Below, piece after piece: positions 1 through 9,400 of a stretch of 64,000 bases of DNA (position 1 is its first letter; every line of letters starts with the position of its first letter). The stretch is from Siminovitchia acidinfaciens (lineage in GTDB: Bacteria; Bacillota; Bacilli; Bacillales; Bacillaceae_C): positions 62,001 to 126,000 of the forward strand of contig NZ_QYTV02000004.1 in assembly GCF_003605385.1 (NCBI RefSeq), written 5' to 3'. Made by a program: the position numbers and the translations under genes. The notes beneath the pieces are model-generated. The model was not told where the DNA came from. It did no database searches and was given only the letters and a program-made list of their open reading frames with translations.

Positions 1-223
<223 letters not shown>

Positions 224-333
224 TTACTTTTCAAAAAAATTCATCTATATTTATTTAATGCGGGTTTCTTTCCCCCACACATGCCACTCCTTAAGGTCGC
301 GGCAATCTTGATTTGCTCACTATAATCTTATTA

Positions 334-351
334 ATGCAAAAACCATGCCAC
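334..351 (-). promoter_or_regulatory. Sigma-54 (-24/-12) promoter P1
   Basis: Reading the minus strand, TGGCAT, five bases, then TTGCAT gives the GG and GC doublets with the canonical 10-bp gap. It points at the ferredoxin-NADP reductase gene and predicts a start near 323, leaving a 5' UTR of about 120 nt. The divergent activator R1 is the obvious partner. Confidence 0.75.
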
Positions 352-501
352 TTTTATAAAACACACATGGCAACGGCTCGCGATCTTGCAACTAGGCTTG
401 TATCCTTGGTCAGGAGAAGCTCAAAGTAAGATTCAATTGTTACTCAGGACGCATGGTTAAAGCGCAGAAAAGATGGCTTTCGAACATATTTATGCTCGAA
501 G

Positions 502-519
502 CGAGTTTTTTCAAACTCG
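502..519. promoter_or_regulatory. Candidate enhancer (UAS) of activator R1
   Basis: CGAGTTT and AAACTCG form a perfect 7-bp inverted repeat around 4 nt, just upstream of the R1 gene. Its core has the form GAGT-N8-ACTC. The same form occurs upstream of the paralogous activator R2 at 32590-32607, which argues for a shared recognition site of these two related HTH domains. A weaker relative, GATT-N8-ACTC, lies at 430-445. The distance of about 150 bp to P1 fits DNA looping by an enhancer-binding protein. The alternative is a simple mRNA hairpin. Confidence 0.5.
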
Positions 520-546
520 GATATTTTTTTTTAAGGAGGTCATCGT

Positions 547-1899
547 ATGAGCATGTCCAACCTTGATTTTGACCTGAACACACTAGTCAAAATATTGGAC
601 CATTCTTCGGATGAAATTTTTGTCCTCGACAAGAATATGAAAATTATTTATGTGAATGATGCCTGTAAAAAGCATTATGGACTGGATAAAGAGGATGTCT
701 TGGGAAAGACAAGCTTGGATCTTGTTGAAAGTGGATATTGGACCCCGTCCATTTTCCCGGAAATTTTCGAGAAAAAAGCTCCCATCGCTGTCAAACAGAA
801 AACAATTCTTGGCGCAGAGCTGCTCACCTCGGCGGTCCCTATCTTAAATGAAAAAAATGAAGTGGAAGTTGTTGTCACAACTGCCAGGGAAATGCAGAGC
901 TATAAAATGATCAAAGCGAAAGAAGAAAGCAACGGTGCGGCTGATCAAGTTGAAGATCCGTTCGCTATCATTACGAATAATGAGAAGATGAAAAATGTCC
1001 TGAAGTTTGCCCAAAAAGTTGCGGCTACAAACTCCACGATTCTGATATTGGGTGAATCCGGTACCGGAAAAAGCGTACTCGCCCAATACATCCACGAAAA
1101 CAGTAATAGAAGGAACGGACCGTTTTTAACCATCAACTGTGCGGCCATCCCCGGTGAATTGATGGAATCAGAACTCTTCGGATATACAGCAGGCGCATTT
1201 ACCAACGCAAGCAAATCCGGAAAAAAAGGACTGATTGAAAGCGTAGAGGGCGGCACCCTTTTCTTGGACGAAATCGGGGACATGCCATTGCCGCTGCAGG
1301 CAAAGATGCTGCAGGTCATCCAAGATAAGAAATTCATCCCCGTCGGAGGAACTAAAGAGAAAACCGTGGACATCCGCATCATCGCGGCAACCAACAAAAA
1401 CCTGGCCGAAATGGTCGAAAATAAAACGTTCCGAGAAGACCTGTATTACAGACTTAACGTTGTAGACGTCAAGATGCTGCCACTGCGGGAACGAACGGAA
1501 GACATCATCCCTCTGACGTATAATTTCCTATACAAATTCAACCGAATCTACGAAACGAACAAGCTGATCACAGAAGACTGCCTCGATTGGCTGGCCTACT
1601 ACTCATGGCCCGGAAACGTACGGCAGCTGGAAAACCTCATTGAAAAGCTCGTCATTACGAGCGGAGACGTCATCGGAATCGAAGACCTCCCCGAGGGAAT
1701 TTTCTCCCACGGAAAACAGCAAATCGAAAAAACCTCACCATCATCTCTAAACGAAGCCGTCGAACAGGCGAAAAGAGAAATGGTCCGTACATCCTACAAG
1801 ATTAATCGGAGCTCCCGCAGAGTCGCGGCCGACCTGCAAATCAGCCAAACCCAGGCCGCCAAGCTGATCAGAGAGTACTGTCAGGACTTGCAGGAATAG
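547..1899 (+). CDS. Sigma-54-dependent PAS/AAA+/HTH transcriptional activator (R1)
   Basis: This 450-residue enhancer-binding protein has an N-terminal PAS-like sensor (about 12-118), a central AAA+ domain with Walker A GESGTGKS (169-176) and Walker B GGTLFLDEIG (235-244), and a C-terminal HTH (about 420-445). The loop that contacts sigma-54 reads GAFTNA (216-221) instead of the usual GAFTGA, a substitution to note. The ATG has AAGGAGG seven bases upstream. It is closely related to R2 throughout, including the PAS block around YWTPSI and GAELLTSA, so the two may sense related ligands. It is divergent from the ferredoxin-NADP reductase gene with sigma-54 promoter P1 between them. The ligand is unknown. 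A terminator follows the gene. Confidence 0.93.
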   Translation: MSMSNLDFDLNTLVKILDHSSDEIFVLDKNMKIIYVNDACKKHYGLDKEDVLGKTSLDLVESGYWTPSIFPEIFEKKAPIAVKQKTILGAELLTSAVPILNEKNEVEVVVTTAREMQSYKMIKAKEESNGAADQVEDPFAIITNNEKMKNVLKFAQKVAATNSTILILGESGTGKSVLAQYIHENSNRRNGPFLTINCAAIPGELMESELFGYTAGAFTNASKSGKKGLIESVEGGTLFLDEIGDMPLPLQAKMLQVIQDKKFIPVGGTKEKTVDIRIIAATNKNLAEMVENKTFREDLYYRLNVVDVKMLPLRERTEDIIPLTYNFLYKFNRIYETNKLITEDCLDWLAYYSWPGNVRQLENLIEKLVITSGDVIGIEDLPEGIFSHGKQQIEKTSPSSLNEAVEQAKREMVRTSYKINRSSRRVAADLQISQTQAAKLIREYCQDLQE

Positions 1900-1931
1900 A
1901 GTGGAATATGGTAGTAATTGGTGAAAGTTTG

Positions 1932-1970
1932 AAAACGGAAAGCCTGCTGGTTTGTAGGCTTTCCGTTTTT
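1932..1970 (+). terminator. Rho-independent terminator of R1
   Basis: A near-perfect 12-bp stem (AACGGAAAGCCT and its complement) with a 10-nt loop is followed by a T run. It lies about 35 nt after the R1 stop codon. Confidence 0.9.
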
Positions 1971-1982
1971 ATAATCGTGTCT

Positions 1983-2157
1983 GTGAAATACTGGCTAACT
2001 TCTTGAAATACTGTCCAACTGCTCGAAATACTGACCAACTTCTTAAAATACTGTTCAACTTCTTAAATCACTGACAAACTTCTTAAATCACTGTCAAACT
2101 GCTCGAAATACTGTTCAGATTCTCGAATTACTGTCCGATTTCTTAAAATACTGCCAA
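1983..2157 (-). repeat. 20-nt tandem array, AGTAT family (array 1)
   Basis: About nine units of exactly 20 nt fill the space between the R1 terminator and the convergent L,D-transpeptidase gene. On the minus strand a typical unit starts GGACAGTATTTC, so AGTAT sits at unit positions 5-9. Units differ by several bases and alternate in their tails. No open frame is plausible, since a 20-nt period rotates the reading frame. The same family recurs at 5600-5780, 15010-15150, 31368-31567, 34207-34660 and 36012-36128. Confidence 0.85.
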
Positions 2158-2186
2158 CTACACTCACCATAAGCGGAAAACCCCAT

Positions 2187-2522
2187 TCACTTATGAATGA
2201 CCACCCTCGTTCCAACCGGCACCATAGCAGCAAGCTCTAGCACATCGTGGTTATACATTCGAATGCATCCATGCGATACGTTTTTTCCAATAGATGAAGG
2301 TTTATTCGTACCATGGATTCCATAGTGAGGTTTTGACAACCCCATCCACATCGCACCGAACGGACCTCCGGGATGGGGCTGCTTATTAATAATCTTGTAC
2401 GTTCCGGTCGGAGTCGGGGTCAACATTTTTCCGATGGCAACAGGGTATGTTTTAATCAACCTTTTCCCTAGGAAAAGCCGTAGTTTATGGGTTTTCGTTG
2501 ATACATCAATCCAATATGGCAT
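2187..2522 (-). CDS. L,D-transpeptidase (YkuD domain only)
   Basis: This 111-residue protein is a bare YkuD catalytic domain that forms 3-3 peptidoglycan cross-links or attaches proteins to the wall. The catalytic signature HGTN...SHGCIRM is present with the nucleophilic Cys, and the chain ends just after VPVGTRVVI. There is no LysM domain and no obvious signal peptide, unlike the longer YkuD of B. subtilis. I prefer the ATG at 2522 because GGAGGG stands just upstream; an in-frame GTG at 2534 would place that ribosome binding site inside the gene. It is convergent with R1 across a repeat array. The small size matches other single-domain L,D-transpeptidases of Bacillaceae. Confidence 0.88.
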   Translation of the reverse strand: MPYWIDVSTKTHKLRLFLGKRLIKTYPVAIGKMLTPTPTGTYKIINKQPHPGGPFGAMWMGLSKPHYGIHGTNKPSSIGKNVSHGCIRMYNHDVLELAAMVPVGTRVVIHK

Positions 2523-2636
2523 TCCGCCCTCCACCCTTTTACATCTATAGTATAAAATTCCAAAAAAATGGTGCTGAAAGGTTTAAAAATTGTATTTATA
2601 GGTTAATGATATGGGACAGACAGGAGGAACTAGCAC

Positions 2637-2774
2637 ATGGATAAGCTATCGGACGATGTACTTCTGCTTTCATTTGAAAAAGCAAAAAAGGTGGAGGACA
2701 TTGACGAAAAATTTATTGAGCTTTTAAAAAGTGAAATCATAAAAAGGGACTTGCCGTTGGAAATCGATAAATAA
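2637..2774 (+). CDS. sda: Sporulation histidine kinase inhibitor Sda (copy 1)
   Basis: This 45-residue protein begins MDKLSDDVLLLSFEKA and ends with a short basic helix (ELLKSEIIKRDLP). Both match the helical hairpin of Sda, which binds the dimerization/phosphotransfer domain of KinA and KinB and delays sporulation when replication is blocked. The start has a strong ribosome binding site (CAGGAGG, seven bases before ATG 2637). A second, longer Sda-like gene occurs at 38206. In B. subtilis sda is activated by DnaA; I do not see clear DnaA boxes directly upstream here. Confidence 0.85.
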   Translation: MDKLSDDVLLLSFEKAKKVEDIDEKFIELLKSEIIKRDLPLEIDK

Positions 2775-2850
2775 ATTTAGGACGCCTCCATTTAAAATGT
2801 ATAAAAAAGTGAAAACTCATCACTATAATACAGAAGGAGGCGATAACAAA

Positions 2851-3228
2851 TTGGACGTTAATGTAAACCATGGCCGGGCTCTACTACGGAAAGCAATATT
2901 AACCTTGCCGTTTGTATGGGTGATTTTATCTGTGTTTAACGATGTTTCGTTTGTTCATTCAACAATTCTGGGAATCGTACTTGGATTAATCTCTTATTTT
3001 CTAGGGGATTTAATGATATTGCCCAGAATGGGTAACACGTCCGCAACCGTTGGGGACTTTTTCCTCACTTTAATAGTCATATGGGGAGGGCTTAACCTAT
3101 TTGGATATGACGAAGCATTTGGAGAATCCCTGCTAACAGCGATCGTAATCACCATCGCGGAGTATTTCTTCCACTTATGGATGGAGCGGACGCAACTTAG
3201 CGGGCCAAGGCATGTTAGACAATCATAA
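2851..3228 (+). CDS. YndM-like DUF2512 membrane protein
   Basis: This is a small integral membrane protein of about 125 residues with four predicted membrane helices (PFVWVILSVF, ILGIVLGLISYFLG, FFLTLIVIWGGL, LTAIVITIAEYFF). The pattern and the GDLMILPRMGN segment match DUF2512 (YndM) proteins of Bacillus, whose function is unknown. I favour a TTG start at 2851, since GGAGG lies ten bases upstream and the homologous N-terminus begins there. An upstream in-frame ATG at 2797 would add 18 residues without a ribosome binding site. A terminator at 3237 follows. Confidence 0.75.
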   Translation: MDVNVNHGRALLRKAILTLPFVWVILSVFNDVSFVHSTILGIVLGLISYFLGDLMILPRMGNTSATVGDFFLTLIVIWGGLNLFGYDEAFGESLLTAIVITIAEYFFHLWMERTQLSGPRHVRQS

Positions 3229-3236
3229 TAGGTTCA

Positions 3237-3285
3237 AGGCAGTGGATTTCAACAATCCGCTGCCTTTATTTTTAATTTTTTTAAC
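3237..3285 (+). terminator. Terminator after the DUF2512 gene
   Basis: AGGCAGTGGATT pairs with AATCCGCTGCCT around a 5-nt loop, with one G-U pair, and is followed by a run of T. It separates the DUF2512 gene from the YqhV-like gene. Confidence 0.85.
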
Positions 3286-3331
3286 ATCCGGCTCATATAA
3301 TGAAGGAGTACAAGCCATAGGAGGAAGTCGG

Positions 3332-3607
3332 ATGATCACTTTTTTGGAAAAAGCTGTAGTAGGAATGGCTTTATTAAGACTCCTTTCAGGCGGGATAGAA
3401 ATGATTGCCGCCTTTCTTATGCTCCGGTTCAACACCGTTGAAAAAGCAATCGTCATCAACAGTTCTCTTGCCTTGATCGGTCCACTGATCCTGATCCTTA
3501 CAACGGCAATAGGCGTTTACGGGATAGCTGATAGGGTCTCTTTTGTAAAATTCATCTGGATTTTCGTCGGCGTCGGCTGTATTTTATATGGCGTGAAGGG
3601 AAATTGA
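3332..3607 (+). CDS. YqhV-like DUF2619 membrane protein
   Basis: This 91-residue protein has three hydrophobic helices and begins MITFLEKAVVGMALLRLLSG, with the internal block FNTVEKAIVINSSLALIGP. Both are typical of YqhV (DUF2619), a conserved small membrane protein in endospore formers, in B. subtilis located near the spoIIIA operon. Here it stands alone. The start at 3332 is chosen because TAGGAGGAAG precedes it by the right spacing. The upstream in-frame extension would be read from the terminator of the previous gene. The function is not known. Confidence 0.8.
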   Translation: MITFLEKAVVGMALLRLLSGGIEMIAAFLMLRFNTVEKAIVINSSLALIGPLILILTTAIGVYGIADRVSFVKFIWIFVGVGCILYGVKGN

Positions 3608-3724
3608 GTTGATGGAACGGGTGAAACGAAAGTGGGAAAAACTTAACTGGTTTTCCGGATTTTTCCGCGTTTTTTACAGTAACCGGGAGGTAAAATAAGG
3701 ATGGATAAACGATTCTACTGGCGG

Positions 3725-3960
3725 GACAGAAAAAATACCCACAGATAACATGCAAATTCCATAATAAACGATTTATCCATGGATAGCGGAAATATACGAG
3801 CTGCTGAAAAAAAGATTTTACTCACAAATGACCCGGAAAGACCACCCGTGGATAGCCATTTTTATCCACGGATAACTGACGGTTACCCGCGGATAAGCTT
3901 GTTTTACCCACGCATAACTGACTGCCGCGGATACATTCTACCTACTGATAACACTTGCGT
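3725..3960. repeat. Cluster of TTATCC/GGATAA palindromic repeats
   Basis: The 400 bases between YqhV and the convergent transporter hold about seven or eight degenerate copies of a 14-bp palindrome of the form TTATCC-N2-GGATAA, often followed by CTGA, spaced roughly 17-60 nt apart (for example near 3771, 3864, 3890 and 3908). Half-sites such as TTATCCACG resemble the DnaA box TTATCCACA at eight of nine positions. The open frame across the cluster encodes only a repeated FYPRITD phrase and looks spurious. No gene is seen in 3608-4009. Confidence 0.6.
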
Positions 3961-4009
3961 AAACTTCAGCCTACAACGAGCATCTGTCAACGCCTGCCGT
4001 CCGGAAAGG

Positions 4010-5392
4010 CTACCGTAGCCCAATCATCGCCGCAACAATCAATGCAATTATCGCAACTACCATCCATACAAGTATGAGCTTCCAGACAAAACGCACCCAT
4101 CTCTCATATGGAATCCCCGCTACAGCCAGGTAGCCCATCAACGCTGACGAAGTAGGGATGATTGAATTGGTAATGGCATCTCCGTATTGGAACGCAAGCA
4201 CTGCCACCTGACGGCTCATCCCTGTCAAATCCGACACCGGAACCATGATGGGCATCGTAGTTGCGGCCTGCGCCGGTCCGGCCGGAATGAAAAAATTCAA
4301 CAAAGACTGCACAAAAAACATGCCGATCGCTGTATACGTCTTTGGCATGCCTTGAATCAAATTGGCCATTGAATAAATGATTGTATCAACTACATGCCCT
4401 TCCTCCAAAACGATGAGTATCGCTCGGGCAAACCCAACCATCAAAGCGCCGAATGTCATGGCCTTAGCACCTTCAACGAAAGCGTCAAAAATTTTATTAA
4501 AAGAGAGCTTGCCGACGACGCCTGCAATCACACCAATAACAATGAAAGAAGCAGTCAGCTCAGTCAGAAACCACTCCCACTTCATGACGCCGTACATATT
4601 GATGACCAGACCTATTCCCACAACCGAAAAAACAAGATAATGCCTGTCTCTGATGGGAGGTATATCCGCTGCTCCATCATCCTTTTTTTCTAAATCAAAA
4701 ATCACACTGTTCGATGGGTCTTTTTTTACCTTAAAAGCATAACGCGACACATACCACATGCCAATGGCTAGAATGACAATATACACACAAAGGCGGAAAA
4801 AGAACCCCGTAAACAGCGGTACCTCCGCAATTTCCTGGGCCACCCCCACAGTGAACGGGTTCATCATACCGCCGATAAAACCGCTCGCCGCACCGAGTGT
4901 GATCATCGCCGTTCCTGTCACCGCGTCAAACCCGGCGGCTCTCGCGATGGCAATTCCGATCGGAACGAAAATGATCGTCTCCTCCGCCATTCCAAAACTG
5001 AAGCCCCCGACGGAAAACAAAACCATAAAACCTGGGACCAGCAGCCGCTCCCTTCCTGCCATCCTGGCCATCAGTCGGTCAATACCCGCCTCAATCACAC
5101 CAGTTGCACGGATAATCCCAAAAACACCGCCAACAATAAATATGTAAAAAATAATCTTCGCAGCATCCTCCATCCCCAATGGAATCGCTTTGAACACATC
5201 AAAAATGTGAGTGGGATTCGAATCGATGATCCGGTACGTGCCTTCAACAACTGCTGTTTGCCCAGTTTCTTTGTTTATGACTCTTTGAAATTCCCCCGGC
5301 GTTATAAAATATGTAGCAACCCAAGCAATCAATAAAATCGAAAATAAAAAAGCATATGTATGTGGGAAAATTTGTTTTTTATCCCTGGACAC
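4010..5392 (-). CDS. YfcC family (DcuC/AbgT-like) transporter
   Basis: This polytopic membrane protein of about 460 residues belongs to the YfcC branch of the DcuC superfamily (PF03606), predicted secondary carriers for carboxylates or basic amino acids. Visible hallmarks are the opening FPHTYAFLFSILLIAW...TPGEF, the reentrant-type segment AEETIIFVPIGIAIARAAGFD, GAASGFIGGMMNPFTVGVAQ, and the C-terminal FIPAGPAQAATTMPIMVPVSDL. I place the start at GTG 5392, where AGGGGTGAT lies upstream and the protein begins just before the first membrane helix. Earlier in-frame starts (up to 5512) would add a hydrophilic tail lacking homology. The substrate cannot be assigned. It stands alone between two repeat regions. 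Confidence 0.85.
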   Translation of the reverse strand: MSRDKKQIFPHTYAFLFSILLIAWVATYFITPGEFQRVINKETGQTAVVEGTYRIIDSNPTHIFDVFKAIPLGMEDAAKIIFYIFIVGGVFGIIRATGVIEAGIDRLMARMAGRERLLVPGFMVLFSVGGFSFGMAEETIIFVPIGIAIARAAGFDAVTGTAMITLGAASGFIGGMMNPFTVGVAQEIAEVPLFTGFFFRLCVYIVILAIGMWYVSRYAFKVKKDPSNSVIFDLEKKDDGAADIPPIRDRHYLVFSVVGIGLVINMYGVMKWEWFLTELTASFIVIGVIAGVVGKLSFNKIFDAFVEGAKAMTFGALMVGFARAILIVLEEGHVVDTIIYSMANLIQGMPKTYTAIGMFFVQSLLNFFIPAGPAQAATTMPIMVPVSDLTGMSRQVAVLAFQYGDAITNSIIPTSSALMGYLAVAGIPYERWVRFVWKLILVWMVVAIIALIVAAMIGLR

Positions 5393-5574
5393 CTCATCAC
5401 CCCTAAACATTGGAGAATCTTCCCATATAAAATGAGTATTACTAATGGGGTGGGTGCTGTCAAGAAAGTGTGTGAATTGCAACCGGCTGCCAAAAAAGGA
5501 CGAGTTTCTCAAAAACGGAGAGGATTAATAAAACAGTAGATTATTCCCGAAATTTAGTAATTGGTCTAATTGAA

Positions 5575-5785
5575 GAGTATACCGCAACTGTCTCCCGAAT
5601 AATCGAAGAGTATATCGCAACTTGAAGAGTATCTTGAAAATGCGAAGAGTATTTTGCGTTTTTGGTGAGTATCTTATAAAAACGAAGAGTATTCTCCAAC
5701 TTTGGTTAGTATCCCAAAAAAGAAGAGCATTCCGCACTTTGGAGGGTATCCCGAAACTCCGAAAAGTATCCGGCAATTACTGTGA
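5575..5785 (+). repeat. 20-nt tandem array, AGTAT family, GAAGAGTAT variant (array 2)
   Basis: About ten units of 18-20 nt, typically starting GAAGAGTATCCC or GAAGAGTATTTT, lie between the transporter start and the thioredoxin stop. AGTAT is again at unit positions 5-9, as in the GGACAGTAT arrays, so I treat them as one family. No gene is seen in 5393-5879. Confidence 0.8.
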
Positions 5786-5879
5786 GTTTTCTAAAAGTCG
5801 TCGAATTTCCAATAAAATACACAAAGACGCTTTAAAAAAGAGCCATCCCAAATCGGAACAACCCTCCATATCGTCCATT

Positions 5880-6200
5880 TCACACATAATCAACGACCTT
5901 CTCCAACTGATCCCGCAGTTCTCCCATCGGAACAAATCTTGCTTTCCTGATCATCTCTTTCCCGTCAGAAAATACCAGTACTACTGGCACAGTGAAAATG
6001 GAATATTCGCCTGCTATTTCGGGGATTTCATCCGCGTCCGCATGGATTGAAATAATGGATGGAAAATCCACTAACAGCTCCTCAACTTGCGGAAGCAATG
6101 CATGGCATACCGAGCAGTTCGGCCTGGAAATGTAAAGAAGTGTTAATTGATGCTCATCTATGGTTGCTTTAATTTCTTTCAAGGAATGAACGGCTTGCAT
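5880..6200 (-). CDS. Thioredoxin family protein
   Basis: This single-domain thioredoxin fold protein of about 106 residues carries the redox motif CSVC in YISRPNCSVCHALLPQVEEL and the cis-proline region FTVPVVLVFSDGKE. It would act as a cytoplasmic thiol-disulfide oxidoreductase. The CxxC core differs from the classical CGPC, as in YtpP/YdbP-like proteins of Bacillus, so the partner specificity is open. The start at ATG 6200 is preferred, with GGAGG 11 bases upstream; a TTG at 6221 would swallow that site. It is monocistronic as far as visible. Confidence 0.85.
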   Translation of the reverse strand: MQAVHSLKEIKATIDEHQLTLLYISRPNCSVCHALLPQVEELLVDFPSIISIHADADEIPEIAGEYSIFTVPVVLVFSDGKEMIRKARFVPMGELRDQLEKVVDYV

Positions 6201-6312
6201 GTCCTTTATTTCCTCCTTCAACTATTTCACTGATAACCTTCATTAATATTATCCTGTTCTAATAGCAAAGATTATATCTTACTTCCTGTCTGAAATAAAA
6301 ATGGGTTCAAAA

Positions 6313-6351
6313 GAAGTCCAGAAAGTCTGTTAAACCAACTTTCCGGACTTC
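6313..6351 (-). terminator. Terminator of the polysaccharide operon
   Basis: On the minus strand a 14-bp stem (GAAGTCCGGAAAGT with its complement, one mismatch) with an 11-nt loop is followed by TTTT. It lies about 60 nt past the stop of the glycosidase gene. Confidence 0.85.
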
Positions 6352-6408
6352 CAATGACTTTTAAAATTATAAATCCTGACGGTCCGAAAAACAGTTCTTC
6401 CAATGACG

Positions 6409-9400
6409 TTAATATTTTGAAAATAGATCCTGCACGATGGAGTACGATTGTTTTAATCGCTCCCTATATTTTGGAGCATTCCAGTTTTCCCAAGTATATC
6501 CTTTTAACTCTGTCAACTGGCGTTTTTCAATGGAAGGGAATGAATCTTGGATAGCTCCCTTATCATCAAAATACAAAGCCCCTATATTTATTTGATCGAT
6601 GAATGCACTTGCTGCCTCTCCATCCTTAAAGAAGTCCCCCATGAATTCCTTTTGACTCGGGTCTTTAGATTGGATTAATAGCCACGGAATCCGTAACTCT
6701 ATGATTCCTTCTTCGTTAACATAATCTGCTAGTGAATCATATTCGTCGGAAGCCGGATTACCATTTCCTTCTTTCAACTTTCCGGTTTCATATGAACTAA
6801 ACGGTATTGTAATATCACGATCAGGTAGATAATACTCTTTATTCAACGCGTATTTGATCATCGAAAATTCACCGCTGTTTTTAGCAGGAGACCCCTTAGT
6901 TTCTATCAACTTCAACTTATGGCCATATAGATACGTATAAAAATCATAATACGGATCTATTTTGATTCGCGACTCCTTTTTATTCAGATCAATGATAAAG
7001 TCTACCCCATTTGAAAAGCGGATGTTATCCTTTCCTTTGATAAACATATTACCCTGCCCTGGAACCACATCCAGCAAAAATAAAGGATAACCCTTACTAC
7101 TTTGATCATAATCCAGCCGGATATACAAATAACGTTCATCATGATTCACGTATAATGCGTTCATGTTGCCTTTATCCTTCTTATAAAGCGGCTCTTTTTT
7201 CCATTCATCCACTTTTCCATCAATCTGGATTTTATGGCGGTCGAAACTTAACAAACCAAATTGCTCCTCATTGGTCTGAGCGTTCGACCAAAACGGGCGC
7301 CTGTCCGGGTTGTCATAATCCATCGTATTCCAAGTCCGCTTGAACCATTCATCCTGCCATGTGAAAATAAGCCCGCCCAACAGCTTTTCTTCCATGATGT
7401 CCTCAAATAAATGCCGAATGATTTCCCCTTGTTGCTTCTCGGATAAAAATCCTTGATTCCACCCAAACGGATTTTCATGTGTTAATCCCCGTGAGCTTGG
7501 GACTCCAAATTCCGCCACTAAAATGGGCAATCGATGTGCCTCATGAAGTTCATTCAAGTATCCGGCATAGTTATTTTTCTTTCCCCGATGATCTACATAT
7601 GTCTGATACTTTTGATCATAGTTTAGAAAGTCTGGATAATACGGATAAATATGGTAGGAAGCAAATTGATTCGTTAGTTCCGCCTCATTTTTCGCATAAA
7701 TGACATTCGGATCCACGCTGACAAGATCTTCCTGGCCGGTCGAGTCGGAAGGATGCTCCAAAATATCCGTTGTCACCCAGTTCGTAAAGCTCATCGGCCG
7801 CATCCATTTATAATGATCCATTTCATATTGAGTAATAAAATCCATTTGCCCTGCAAGCCAATATTCGAAGGCTTCCGCATTCTTCGTTTCAAAATATTTT
7901 CCATTATAATCACCAAGGTCCGAGTGCTTCTCGTTTGTACCCTCTACCATAAATGGATACCATTCAATTCCCAATATCCAGCCTATGACATATTCCGAAA
8001 CATCTGAGCGATACACTCCTGATGCATGACCAGGCTTTTGTTCTACTATTTTATTGCCGTGAACAACATCGACAATGGTTTTCATCTCATCTTGAAAATC
8101 TTTCAAGTTTTTTTCTTCAAAAGCATCTAATGACTCTTCCAGTTTCTCTTCATTGATCCAAACACCGTGAAAGACATATATTTTTTCTTCGTGATGATCA
8201 TTATACCGTTTCAACGCATTATAAAACCCAGGAGGATGAAGAGTGTACACACGAATTGTATTGGCATTCATCTTTCCGATATGTTCGAACCACCGATAAT
8301 ATTCCTCTTCTGTTATTGCTGCTTCACCAGGAAATGTACCCGGCTTACCCATTCCGATGTTGACACCTTTTATCGTTATCGGTACCCACTCATTATTTTT
8401 CTTGATCTCAAAAACATCATCTTTGACCCTTGCGTTATATTCAAGTTTATTTGATCCCTTAGTTTGTTTCGTCTTTGGTGATTCCTCAAATTTTTCTAAA
8501 ATTGATTTCATCATTGGAAGATAAGTTGACCAGTAAAAGGCTTCGTCGGAATATTTTTGGGCGACCTTATATATTTGCTGCAAGCCTTTCATTTGATAAA
8601 AGCGTGGCACACTCGCCACATCATTAAAATCACCCGCAAAATAGTAACTGGACGATAATCCATGTTCATTTTTTGAAACGGCTGCAAATTGAGCAGGAAT
8701 CCCGTGCTGTTCAAGCAATTTCTTTCCGTTCTCTGTCAGGCCCCATTCATAATTCGCCAATACCGTTGTCCCTTGTTTCGGCGTTACTATATCAAACCAA
8801 TATTTATAATCTGGACTGTCTTTGAATCCAAATTGTTTTGTCCCCTCTTTTGTAAAAGAAAGGCTTATGCCTTCTTTGTGCAAATGCTTTTCTTTCTCTA
8901 AAACAACAACCTCATAATCAATATCATTGACCAAAATAACCCCAGGACCGCTATAATTCCATGAATCTCCGAATTCCTCCAATATCCATTGCGGAATCTC
9001 TGTGTTTTTTTGCGGATCCAGTTCATCAAAATACCTGCCGGTCCATCCTGACCAATCGATCCCCAAGTAATCTAGTACACTTTCTCTAACAGATTCACTT
9101 GTAGGAGAAGCGAAAGTATTGAACTCAGCAATTAGCAAACTTTTCTTTTTCTGATTTAATCGGTCCGTAATGGCTTTCCATTCCTTTTCCTCAAGTCCAC
9201 CGTATATTCTTTCCGACCGGGAACCTTCACGGCTTTTTTCAACCCATGGAAGATCTCCTTCGTACACCCCATAAGTATCTGCTATATAAATGGCATCATA
9301 CTTATCATAATCAGCAGGGAGTGGACGAATTTCATAGCTTTCCTTCCCTTGGTCTGGCTGAAATCCAAAATAATTGCTCGAGGCGTCCAATTCATTTGTT

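Noticed and set aside
1983-2157. CRISPR array
   Set aside because: Units are contiguous 20-mers with drifting sequence; there is no repeat-spacer alternation, no leader and no cas genes.
3779-4018. Open frame of 79 codons with repeated FYPRITD peptide
   Set aside because: It is read through the TTATCC/GGATAA repeats, has no ribosome binding site and no protein-like composition.
4187-5147. Several plus-strand open frames opposite the YfcC transporter
   Set aside because: They are shadows of the well-supported minus-strand gene with no start signals.
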